From Asanoa sp. WMMD1127 (GTDB lineage: Bacteria > Actinomycetota > Actinomycetes > Mycobacteriales > Micromonosporaceae): 64,000 bases of DNA. A program made the position numbers and the translations under genes. Shown piece by piece: positions 1-6,830 of this stretch. Positions within the stretch are counted from its first letter, which is position 1, and each line of letters begins with the position of its first letter. The notes below the pieces were generated by a model, which saw only the letters and a list, made by a program, of their open reading frames with translations, searched no databases and was not told the DNA's origin. The stretch is from contig NZ_JARUBP010000001.1 in assembly GCF_029626225.1 (NCBI RefSeq), positions 5,704,001 to 5,768,000 on the forward strand, written 5' to 3'.

Positions 1-164
1 GTGACCAGGCGTTCGCCGGCTGGTGCCACCAGGGGCCGACGAGGATGGTGACCACGGCGAGACCGCCGCGCGCGGGCCGGCGCTTGGTGCGGGCCTTGCC
101 AGGGGCCCGCGCACCGATCGGCGGCGAGGATCTCGCACAGCGTTGTGAGTTCCGGACCCCCCAT
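1..164 (-). other. Possible 5' part of a leftward gene running off the window
   Basis: On the minus strand an ATG at 164 opens a frame beginning MGGPELTTLCEIL. From about 103 down to 1 a different minus frame has the strongly G/C-ending codons of a real gene and reads GGLAVVTILVGPWWHQPANA off the edge. The two frames do not join without a shift, so this may be a broken or overlapping gene, or chance. No family is recognised. The interval 165-232 shows nothing recognisable. Confidence 0.2.
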
Positions 165-232
165 CGATTGATCGGAACGTCTCGATCCTGCTCGACACCC
201 TACGCGCGGCGCTCGTGACGCGCAAAAGCTGG

Positions 233-709
233 TCAGGTCCGCTCCAGCGCGACCAGCGTGGCGTATGTGACGGTGCCGTACACCAGGTGGGGGATCAGGT
301 CGCTGAGCCAGTCCGTGACCGACCACGTGCGCGGATCGGAGACGCGCAGACCGGCCAGCGAGCTGTCGGAGACGGCCATGGCGCCCAGGCCCACCGCCGC
401 CGCCCCGGCGGGCAGGGCCGGCCGCCAGCCGGCGGCGTGCAGCAGCCCGAAGGCCGCGCCGACCGAGATGCCGGTGAGCACGCCGGAGAGGCCGCCGAGG
501 CCGTTGAGCCGGTTCTGGCGATGGGAGTTGTGGCCGGGGACGTCGAGGTGGAGATGCTTGGCCAACGCCTCGACGGTTTCGGCCGGCACGGCACTGCTCG
601 GGCGTCCGCGTACCGCCATGTCCAGATAGGTGGTGGCGTCGAGCGCCGCACATCCCGCGGCCCCCGCCGCGGCGCCGGCGGTGGCGCCGGACAGCATCGT
701 GAGTTCCAT
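233..709 (-). CDS. Small hypothetical membrane protein
   Basis: The 158-residue product has a glycine/alanine-rich N-terminus (AGAAAGAAG). A polar central stretch includes HSHRQNR-like residues around position 60. Two or three hydrophobic segments follow (roughly 70-90, 95-115 and 135-155), which suggests an integral membrane protein. The ATG at 709 is preceded by a good ribosome site (GAGGTGG). The much longer open frame upstream is the antisense shadow of the peptidase gene, so it was trimmed. The gene is divergent from the M20 peptidase, and the 63 bp between them must hold both promoters. Function is unknown; similar small proteins with a conserved polar loop occur in actinomycetes, but I do not assign a family. 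Confidence 0.6.
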   Translation of the reverse strand: MELTMLSGATAGAAAGAAGCAALDATTYLDMAVRGRPSSAVPAETVEALAKHLHLDVPGHNSHRQNRLNGLGGLSGVLTGISVGAAFGLLHAAGWRPALPAGAAAVGLGAMAVSDSSLAGLRVSDPRTWSVTDWLSDLIPHLVYGTVTYATLVALERT

Positions 710-772
710 GGGTCCACCTCCGCCCCGCACATGCCCCTGCCTGCCGCGACCAAACGGCTGCGGAGGCATAGG

Positions 773-1945
773 GTGGCGGCCGTGGACATCCCCAGCGCGG
801 CGCTCGACCTGTCCCCCGTCCGGCGCTGGGTGGTCGACCACCGCGCCGACATGCTGGCCGAGATCGGCGACTACGTGTCGCGGGAGACCCCCAGCAACAG
901 CAAGCCGCACCTCGATGCCGGCCTGGACTGGCTGACGGAGCGGCTGCTCGCCGTGCTCGGGCCGGCGGACTCCGTGGAACGCGTGCCGGCGCCCGCACAC
1001 GGCGACACGCTCGTCGCCGACTTCGCGGGTTCGGGCGCGCGCCGGCTGCTGGTGCTCTGCCACTACGACACGGTCTGGGACGCGGGCACGCTCGCGCAGC
1101 GACCGTTCACTGTGGATGGTGACGCGGCGCGCGGGCCGGGGGTCTTCGACATGAAGGCCGGCCTGGTGCAGTTTCTCTGGGCGGTGCGGGCGCTGGACGC
1201 GGCGGGCCTGTCCCGCCCGCCGCTGCGGGTGGTGCTCAACGGCGACGAGGAACTGGGCAGCCTCGCGTCCCGCCCGACCATCGAGGCGGCGGCGGCCGGG
1301 GTCAGCGCGGCCCTGGTGCTCGAGCCCGGCCTCGGCGGCGCGCTGAAGACCGCCCGCAAGGGCATCGGCCTGTTCGAGGTCGACGTCACCGGCGTGGAGG
1401 CGCACGCCGGCCTCGACCCGGAGAAGGGCGTCAGCGCGATCGACGAGCTCGCCCGGGTCGTGCTGCGCCTGCGGGCGCTGGAGGACCTGGGCCGCGGCAC
1501 GAGCGTCAACGTCGGCACGATCGCCGGGGGTACGCGCAACAACGTCATCGCCGGCCACGCCCGGGCCACGCTCGACGTGCGGGTGAGCGAACCGGCCGAG
1601 GCGGCCCGCATCGACGCGGCGCTGGCGGCCGTGCCGAGCGACCCCCGCCTGACGGTGACGGTCGGCGGTGGCTGGAACAGGCCGCCGATGCCGCGTACGC
1701 CGGGGATCGCCGCGATGGTCGACCTGGCCCGCGCCCTCGCCGTGCCGCTCGGCGACGACCTGCCGGAGGTGGCCGTCGGGGGCGGCAGCGACGCCAACTT
1801 CCTGGCCGCCCTCGACGTCCCGCTCCTCGACGGCCTGGGCGCGGTCGGCGCCGGCGCCCACGCCCTCGACGAACACATCGACATCCCCGCCACCGTCGCC
1901 CGCACGGCCCTGATCGCCGGGCTCATCCACGCGTTCGCCCATTAA
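773..1945 (+). CDS. M20 family metallopeptidase (glutamate carboxypeptidase-like)
   Basis: A 390-residue zinc exopeptidase of the M20/CPG2 type, predicted to remove C-terminal residues or deacylate N-acyl amino acids in the cytoplasm. Family metal ligands are visible in order: HYDTVWD (His and catalytic Asp), GVFDMKAG (bridging Asp), NGDEELGS (catalytic Glu and metal Glu), an EPG motif, and a late His in GAGAHALDEH. The dimerisation (lid) domain lies between them and carries the conserved HAG of VEAHAGLDPEKG. I chose GTG at 773 because GGAGG lies six bases upstream; the open frame runs back to 215 but that part is antisense to the membrane-protein gene. No signal peptide is seen. The exact substrate cannot be deduced. 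Confidence 0.85.
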   Translation: MAAVDIPSAALDLSPVRRWVVDHRADMLAEIGDYVSRETPSNSKPHLDAGLDWLTERLLAVLGPADSVERVPAPAHGDTLVADFAGSGARRLLVLCHYDTVWDAGTLAQRPFTVDGDAARGPGVFDMKAGLVQFLWAVRALDAAGLSRPPLRVVLNGDEELGSLASRPTIEAAAAGVSAALVLEPGLGGALKTARKGIGLFEVDVTGVEAHAGLDPEKGVSAIDELARVVLRLRALEDLGRGTSVNVGTIAGGTRNNVIAGHARATLDVRVSEPAEAARIDAALAAVPSDPRLTVTVGGGWNRPPMPRTPGIAAMVDLARALAVPLGDDLPEVAVGGGSDANFLAALDVPLLDGLGAVGAGAHALDEHIDIPATVARTALIAGLIHAFAH

Positions 1946-1985
1946 TCCGGGTGCCCGCGACGGCGTCCGCTGGCACCCTCGTCCT

Positions 1986-2449
1986 ATGAACGACCGGTTC
2001 CGCGACCCGGCGGTCTGGGTCGAGAGCTTCTCGGTGAACCCGATCGACGTGTCTGCCCCCGCTGCGCCGGCCGTGCGCGCGTGGTTTCCTTGCCGGACGC
2101 CACCGAGCCGCTCTGGCGCCGGCCGCGCCGGCTGGTCTGTGACAGCTGCGGCCATGCGGCGTCGTGGGCGCCGTCGAGTTCGGCCACCATGTGGGGCGGT
2201 CCCGTCGATCCGTTCTTCCGCCGCCCGTTGTGGCTGCGGGCCGAGTGCTGTGGTGGCCACACCCTCTGGGCGTTTAACCGGGCGCATCTCGACCTGCTGG
2301 CCGAGTTCGTCGGCGCGGGCCTGCGCGAGCGCGCGCGGTCACCGCACCGGATGACCATGGTGGCGCGGCTTCCGGCCTGGCTCAAGGCGGCCAAGCACCG
2401 CGACGAGGTGATGCGCGTGCTCACCCGCCTGCGCACGACGCTCGACTGA
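1986..2449 (+). pseudogene. Zinc-ribbon protein gene interrupted by a -1 frameshift
   Basis: The first part reads MNDRFRDPAVWVESFSVNP from the ATG at 1986. The rest is in another frame and contains CDSCGHAASW, a GGPVDPFFRRPLWLR segment and a C-terminal helix AWLKAAKHRDEVMRVLTRLR. If one base is restored near 2052-2054, the two parts join through DVSCPRCAGRARVV, creating the missing CPRC half of a four-cysteine zinc ribbon (CPRC...CDSC). The 464-nt span is one base short of 155 codons. It therefore looks like a recently broken gene or an assembly error in a C-rich run. The intact product would be about 154 residues, a small zinc-binding protein of unknown role. Confidence 0.6.
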
Positions 2450-2483
2450 GCTGTCAACGAACCGGGCCGGGGCGGCGTCTGAT

Positions 2484-2932
2484 GTGGTGTTAGACAACGC
2501 CGCTGTGCCCAACCAGACCTCGCCGGTCGAGGTCGGCGGCAAGCCCGCGGTGCTGTCGCAGGAGCAGTTCGACTGGGGCCCGCACCAGTGGATCACCTGG
2601 CACCCGGCGGACGGGCTCACCGCCCAGGTCAGCCTCGTCGCGCCGGAATCCCTGTCCGTCGACGGGAGCGCGCCGCCGAATGCCGCGGGGATGGTGAGCC
2701 TCGCCGACCTGACCGCGTTCGCGAACGCCGTCGGTCCTCGACGCGACGACCGCGTGCGCCGCACCGCTGCCGCATCCTGTCGACGGACCAGACCCCGACG
2801 AGGTCGGTACGACCGGGCCTGAGCGCCTGGGCCTCCTACCAGCCCGGCGGCGAGGCGGAAGCCACCGCGGTGGTGGACGGCCTGACGCCCGCCGGCGACC
2901 CCGACGATCCGTCAACCTGGCCACGCCCCTAG
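2484..2932 (+). pseudogene. Hypothetical protein gene, frame broken
   Basis: From 2484 (or GTG at 2504) one frame reads sensible protein: an EVGGKPAVLSQEQFDWG segment, then WITWHPADG, VSLVAPESLSVDG and MVSLADLTAFANAV. After about 2720 this frame becomes arginine-rich junk. From about 2780 another frame carries the coding bias and ends with ASYQPGGEAEATAVVDGLTP and a proline/aspartate-rich tail at 2932. The total length is again one base short of a multiple of three. A third frame between 2725 and 2820 also looks coding-like, so more than one indel is possible. No family is recognised and no good ribosome site is seen. Confidence 0.4.
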
Positions 2933-2935
2933 ACC

Positions 2936-3058
2936 CGGCCTGCTCCGGCCCGCCGCCCGGCTTGTCCCGCGCGGCCTGGGCCGGGCCGCCCGCGCGGCCC
3001 GCCTGGCCTGGCCCGCCCGCCGCGGCGCCGGGCCTGTCCCGGCCGCGCCGCCCGCGGG
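2936..3058. repeat. GC-only low-complexity spacer between convergent genes
   Basis: About 120 bases made almost only of G and C, with reiterated blocks of the type GGCCTGGCCCGCCCGCC and GGGCCGGGCCGCCCG. They lie between the end of the broken hypothetical gene and the stop codon of the MFS gene. Many overlapping self-complementary GGCC/GGGCC words allow strong hairpins, so it may act as a bidirectional terminator. No single clean stem was resolved. Confidence 0.4.
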
Positions 3059-4543
3059 TCACACGCCGACGTGTTCGGGCGCTTCCTTTCCGACGTTGCG
3101 GCGGAAGGCGGCCAGCAGGGGTGGCGAGTACCAGGCGTCCTCGCCGCCGAACCACTTCGCCAGCGACGGGGTGGGTGGGCGGCGGACGCCGCCGGTGAGG
3201 TAGAGCGAGATCGCCGCCAGCGTTCCGGCGCCGGCGATGCCGAGCGCGATCCACAGTGCGGTCCGGATGCCCGCCTGCTGAGTCGCCCCGACCGTCAGCG
3301 CGATGTAGACCAGGATCGGCGCGATCATGAAGGCGGCCACCGCGCGGAGCAGTTCGATGATGGCGAAGACCCGTTGCAGGTTGGTGTTGCGTAACGAGAA
3401 GCCCGCGATGAACAGTGACGGCGCCACGGACGCGCCGACGCCGAGGCCGATCAGCGCCGTGCCGACGAGGGCCACGATCGTCGACGGTGGCAGGCTCGTG
3501 GCGATCAGCGCGATGCCCGCGGTGAGGCTGAGCAGGCCGCCGAGAGCGAAGAAGTGCAGCCCGCGGGAGGCGAACAGCACGGCGAACAGGATCGCGGTGA
3601 GCACCGCCCCGCCGAACTCGGGCAGGTAGATCAGGCCGAGCTTGAGCGGCGAATAGCGGTCGGTGAGCAGGATGCCGGTCAGCGTGATCGCGGAGACCGA
3701 CGCGGCGGCGGCCGACATGGCCGCGATGATGCCGGCGACCGGCAGCGTGGTGGTCAGCGGCCGCAACACCAGCAACGGGCGCCGCGCGCGATATTGCTGG
3801 ACCAGCAGGACGAGGATCAGCGCCACGCCGGCGATCAGCGGGGCCAGGGTCGCGGCGTTGAGGTCCTGGTGGGTCAGCAGCTGCGCCGCGCCGTAGAACG
3901 CGGCGATGCAGCCCGCCGCGGCCATCAGCACGGCGGTGGGCGCCTTGGTCGACGTGGGGTCGGCGGGCGGCGCGTAGCGGTAGGTGGCCAGCACGAGGAG
4001 CAGCGCCACCATGGCGATCGCGGCGATCACCCAGAACATCGGGCGCCAGCCGTTGGCGTCGGCCTGGATGCCGCCGATCAGCGGGCCGAGCGCGACCGCG
4101 CCGAAGATGGACAGGTTCAGCACGACCGCGGTGTAACGCACCTTGGCCGGTGGGAATCCGGTGACCAGCGGGGGCACGGCCGCGATCAGCAGGAGGCTGG
4201 TGCACAGGCCCTGCAGCACGTGGCCGGCGATGAAGGTGACGGGCCCGACCGCGGCGGCCGCCAGCACGGAGCCGATGACCAGCACGACGGCGTAGACGAT
4301 CAGCATCCGCCGCTGTGGCAGGTGCTGCGCCAGTTGCACGGACAGGACGGTGCCCAGCGCGTAGCCGGCGTTGGCCAGGCCGGTCGCCAGGTTGATCTCC
4401 TCCGTGCTCATGCCGAGCTGTTGCTGGAGGACCGGCATGACCGGTTCCAGCGCGGCCGAGAGCACGAGGTAGGGAATCAGTGCCAGCACGACCATCGCCG
4501 CCACGGCGGGATAGTGCCCAGCGAACGGACCTTGCCTCGTCAT
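3059..4543 (-). CDS. MFS transporter, 14-TM DHA2-like
   Basis: A 494-residue polytopic membrane protein of the major facilitator superfamily. Hydrophobic segments begin at VVLALIPYLVLSA and continue throughout. The motif-C-like stretch NLSIFGAVALGPLIGGIQ and the arginine-containing loop LPQRRMLIVY match drug:H+ antiporters with about 14 segments. Likely role: proton-driven efflux of a small organic compound. ATG at 4543 was chosen over the upstream ATG at 4594 because a G-rich ribosome site (GGGGGG) sits about eight bases before it. The gene stands alone; 165 bp without a gene separate it from the next leftward gene upstream. Substrate is unknown. Confidence 0.75.
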   Translation of the reverse strand: MTRQGPFAGHYPAVAAMVVLALIPYLVLSAALEPVMPVLQQQLGMSTEEINLATGLANAGYALGTVLSVQLAQHLPQRRMLIVYAVVLVIGSVLAAAAVGPVTFIAGHVLQGLCTSLLLIAAVPPLVTGFPPAKVRYTAVVLNLSIFGAVALGPLIGGIQADANGWRPMFWVIAAIAMVALLLVLATYRYAPPADPTSTKAPTAVLMAAAGCIAAFYGAAQLLTHQDLNAATLAPLIAGVALILVLLVQQYRARRPLLVLRPLTTTLPVAGIIAAMSAAAASVSAITLTGILLTDRYSPLKLGLIYLPEFGGAVLTAILFAVLFASRGLHFFALGGLLSLTAGIALIATSLPPSTIVALVGTALIGLGVGASVAPSLFIAGFSLRNTNLQRVFAIIELLRAVAAFMIAPILVYIALTVGATQQAGIRTALWIALGIAGAGTLAAISLYLTGGVRRPPTPSLAKWFGGEDAWYSPPLLAAFRRNVGKEAPEHVGV

Positions 4544-4708
4544 CAGCGGAACCCCCCGGGCGCAGGCCGGCGTGCAGTTCCGTGCCGGCGGCACCGATCC
4601 GTGCGCCTGTGCGGGGACGACCCGCCGTGGGCGGCCCGCGAGCGACGCGGGCAGCCAGCTCAGGCGTCAAGCCCAAGCTACCCCGGCCGAACACCCGTCC
4701 GGGCGACA

Positions 4709-5587
4709 TTACGGAGCTTCGAGGCGCCCGTAGGAGACCAGCGTCCGCAGGTTTTCCAGGGTGACGATGCCGCGCCACTCGAGGACGGCGGCCTGGCCCG
4801 GCGGCTCCCAGGTGATCGGCCAGCCGCCGTCGTCCTGCTGGTCGCGCTCCATGCGGTCGAGGTGGCCCTGGATGACGTCCTCGTCGAAGAGCGCGCGCCA
4901 CGGGCTCTCGGCCGAGGAGGCGAGGCCGAGCGGGGTCACGCCGTATTCCGGCGCGTCGGGGTCGAGGTTGAAGTGACTCGCCGTGTCGAGGGCCGCCCGG
5001 ACCTTGGCCGCCGCCGCGGTGGCCCGGTCGCGCTCCGTGCCGTGCTCCAGGAACACCAGGATCTCCCGTAGGGCGTGGGCGTCGGTCGGCAGGTCCTCGT
5101 CGAGCCGGGCCCAGCACCAGGCTGCCGCCGTCGTCACCCACGGGTGCTCGACACCGAGGCGGTGGAGCAGGCCGACCAGGCCGGCGGTCGGGTTGAGCGA
5201 AGGCGCGTAGGTCCACTCCGTCATGTGATCCGCCCGCGGATAGCCCTCGATCACCGGATCGGCCAGCGGGACGGCGCCGCCAGCGTCCACATCGGACGCG
5301 ACGCGGGCGAGGAAGTCGGCCGCGCCGCGGGCCAGGGGCAGGTCGACGACGCCCGCCGTCGCCATCGCCTGCAGGGCGACCTCGACGTCGAGGGGAAGGC
5401 TGGCGGGACAACGCTTGTCGGGCTCGAGCGCGTGACCGAACCCGCCGTCGTCGTTGGCATAGCCGCGCAGCACGTCGACGACGCGGCCCCCGGGCGCGCC
5501 CTCGAAGCAGGTGGCGAACAGCCGGCGCTCGAGCAGCCGGCCCTCGCGTCGCAGGAACTCACGCCCGTCGGCGAATCGCTTGTCCAT
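4709..5587 (-). CDS. Alpha/alpha-toroid (prenyltransferase/squalene-cyclase fold) protein
   Basis: A 292-residue protein with QW-like repeats typical of terpenoid-cyclase/prenyltransferase toroids: YANDDGGFGHALEPD near residue 45 and QQDDGGWPITWEPP near residue 255, with helical repeats between. No signal peptide is seen. It lacks the DCTAE or DXDD motif expected of a true cyclase, so catalytic activity is doubtful; stand-alone proteins of this fold are common in actinomycetes and mostly uncharacterised. The ATG at 5587 follows no strong ribosome site. The adjacent 57-bp gap separates it from the iron-box gene transcribed in the same direction. Confidence 0.6.
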   Translation of the reverse strand: MDKRFADGREFLRREGRLLERRLFATCFEGAPGGRVVDVLRGYANDDGGFGHALEPDKRCPASLPLDVEVALQAMATAGVVDLPLARGAADFLARVASDVDAGGAVPLADPVIEGYPRADHMTEWTYAPSLNPTAGLVGLLHRLGVEHPWVTTAAAWCWARLDEDLPTDAHALREILVFLEHGTERDRATAAAAKVRAALDTASHFNLDPDAPEYGVTPLGLASSAESPWRALFDEDVIQGHLDRMERDQQDDGGWPITWEPPGQAAVLEWRGIVTLENLRTLVSYGRLEAP

Positions 5588-5644
5588 GCGGGGGACGCTA
5601 CCCGCGGCGTACGACAGTTGTATTGAACGAATCGGACGCGCGGC

Positions 5645-6100
5645 TCAGCCCTCGGCGTACGCCTCGGGATCGATCTCGATCCAGCGGCCGTCCGGATGTT
5701 CGAGGCGGACCTCGGCGACGTCCATGCGGTGGAGAGCGTGGCCCTGGCCCACGTCGAGGAGGTCGGCGACCGGCCGGTGGGCAGCGAACTCGAGCGCCGC
5801 CCGGCGTGCCAGCGGCTCGCGCAGTCGGGTCGACCAACCCGAGATCCAGATGCGGCTGCCGTCGGGCGCGGCGATGCCCAGGACGGCCGCGACGTCGTGG
5901 CTGTCGGGCGCGGTCAGCGCGAGGTCGACCGGGTCGTCGGCGGTGACGAGCAGCAGCGGCGAGCCGGCGCCGTCGAGCGCGTGCCGGACGGGGTAGGGCC
6001 CGCGGCGGCCGGTCGCGCCCCGGGCCACCTGGACCATCCCTGGGTGCTGTCCGGCGGCGAGCGCGCGGACGTGCGCCACGAGGTCGGTGGACTGCGTCAT
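5645..6100 (-). CDS. Iron-box-controlled small protein, DUF2470/PPOx-like
   Basis: A 151-residue soluble protein. The segment SRIWISGWSTRL, followed by DLLDVGQGHALHRMDVAEVRL and an IEIDPEAY ending, resembles the flavin-reductase-like beta-barrel found with DUF2470/HugZ-type heme-utilisation proteins. That match is from memory and only moderately firm. ATG at 6100 is chosen over the upstream ATG at 6127 because GGGAGG lies just before it and because 6127 falls inside the regulatory box. Its promoter is visible: TTGGCT (complement of 6152-6157), 17 bases, then TAACCT (complement of 6129-6134), which lies inside the iron box. Iron-repressed expression is therefore likely. Confidence 0.55.
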   Translation of the reverse strand: MTQSTDLVAHVRALAAGQHPGMVQVARGATGRRGPYPVRHALDGAGSPLLLVTADDPVDLALTAPDSHDVAAVLGIAAPDGSRIWISGWSTRLREPLARRAALEFAAHRPVADLLDVGQGHALHRMDVAEVRLEHPDGRWIEIDPEAYAEG

Positions 6101-6126
6101 GGTGCCTCCCGGGATGCGTCTCCTCA

Positions 6127-6145
6127 TTAGGTTAGGCTAACCTCT
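6127..6145. promoter_or_regulatory. IdeR/DmdR-type iron box between divergent genes
   Basis: TTAGGTTAGGCTAACCTCT matches 17 of 19 positions of the DtxR/IdeR/DmdR consensus (TTAGGTTAGGCTAACCTAA) and is an interrupted palindrome. It covers the predicted -10 hexamer of the leftward gene and lies 27 bp from that gene's ATG and 27 bp from the rightward S4 start. Iron-bound repressor would be expected to shut both genes. The sequence match is direct; repression of both genes is inferred. Confidence 0.85.
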
Positions 6146-6171
6146 GGCACAAGCCAACCAGTGGAGGCAAG

Positions 6172-6780
6172 GTGAACCAGTCGCGGCCGAAGGCGAGACT
6201 CTCGCGGGCCCTCGGCATTCCGCTGACGCCGAAGTGCGTCAAGTACTTCGAGCGCCGGCCCTACCCGCCGGGCGTGCACGGCCGCGCGCGCCGCAAGGAG
6301 ACCGACTACAAGGTGCGGCTGCTGGAGAAGCAGCGGCTGCGCCATCAGTACAACGTGAGCGAGGTCCAGCTCCGCCGCGCGTTCGCCGAGGCGCACCGCA
6401 GCAGCGGCAAGACCGGTGAGCGCCTGCTGGTCACGCTGGAGTGCCGGCTCGACGCGCTGGTGCTGCGGGCCGGTTTCGCGCGCACCATCTACCAGGCCCG
6501 CCAGGCCGTGGCGCACGGGCACATCGCCGTCGACGGACGCAAGGTCGACCGGCCGTCCTACCGGGTGCAGCCGTACCAGACGATCGAGGTGCGCGAGAGG
6601 AGCAGGGCCAAGACGCCGTTCCAGGTGGCCGCGGCCGGCGCCCACGTCGGCGCCCGCACCGCGCCCTACCTGTCGACCTCGATCGAGGACCTGCGCACGA
6701 CCCTGGTGCGCCTGCCCGAGCGCACCGAGATCCCGGTGCTCTGCGACGAACAGCTCGTCGTCGAGTTCTACAGCCGCTGA
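6172..6780 (+). CDS. rpsD: 30S ribosomal protein S4, cysteine-poor paralogue
   Basis: A 202-residue S4 with the N-terminal S4/S9-type domain ([35 protein letters not shown]) and a C-terminal S4 RNA-binding domain ([19 protein letters not shown], then [20 protein letters not shown]). The zinc-binding cysteines found at the N-terminus of the C+ form of S4 are absent, so this is the C- type. GTG at 6172 has GGAGG five bases upstream. It stands alone rather than in the alpha operon, which suggests a second, condition-specific copy. Its promoter region carries an iron box rather than a recognisable Zur box, which is unusual for C- ribosomal paralogues. A main rpsD elsewhere in the genome is expected but cannot be seen here. 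Confidence 0.9.
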   Translation: MNQSRPKARLSRALGIPLTPKCVKYFERRPYPPGVHGRARRKETDYKVRLLEKQRLRHQYNVSEVQLRRAFAEAHRSSGKTGERLLVTLECRLDALVLRAGFARTIYQARQAVAHGHIAVDGRKVDRPSYRVQPYQTIEVRERSRAKTPFQVAAAGAHVGARTAPYLSTSIEDLRTTLVRLPERTEIPVLCDEQLVVEFYSR

Positions 6781-6786
6781 GACGGG

Positions 6787-6819
6787 GGACGGCCCCCGGG
6801 CATCGCCCGAGGGCCGTCC
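6787..6819. terminator. Hairpin terminator between rpsD and the M14 gene
   Basis: GGACGGCCC and GGGCCGTCC form a nine-base perfect stem, extended inward by CGGGC/GCCCG around a short loop. It lies between two convergent genes, so it can serve both. There is no clear U-tract, as is usual in GC-rich actinomycetes. Confidence 0.8.
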
Positions 6820-6830
6820 ACAATAGAAGG

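Noticed and set aside
2490-5411. A 973-codon open minus-strand frame
   Set aside because: It is Arg/Pro/Gly-rich shadow sequence over the MFS and toroid genes; the latter have clear family motifs in other frames.
6127-6145. Zur box upstream of the C- S4 gene
   Set aside because: The sequence matches the IdeR/DmdR consensus and not the TGAAAATCATTTTCA-type Zur palindrome.
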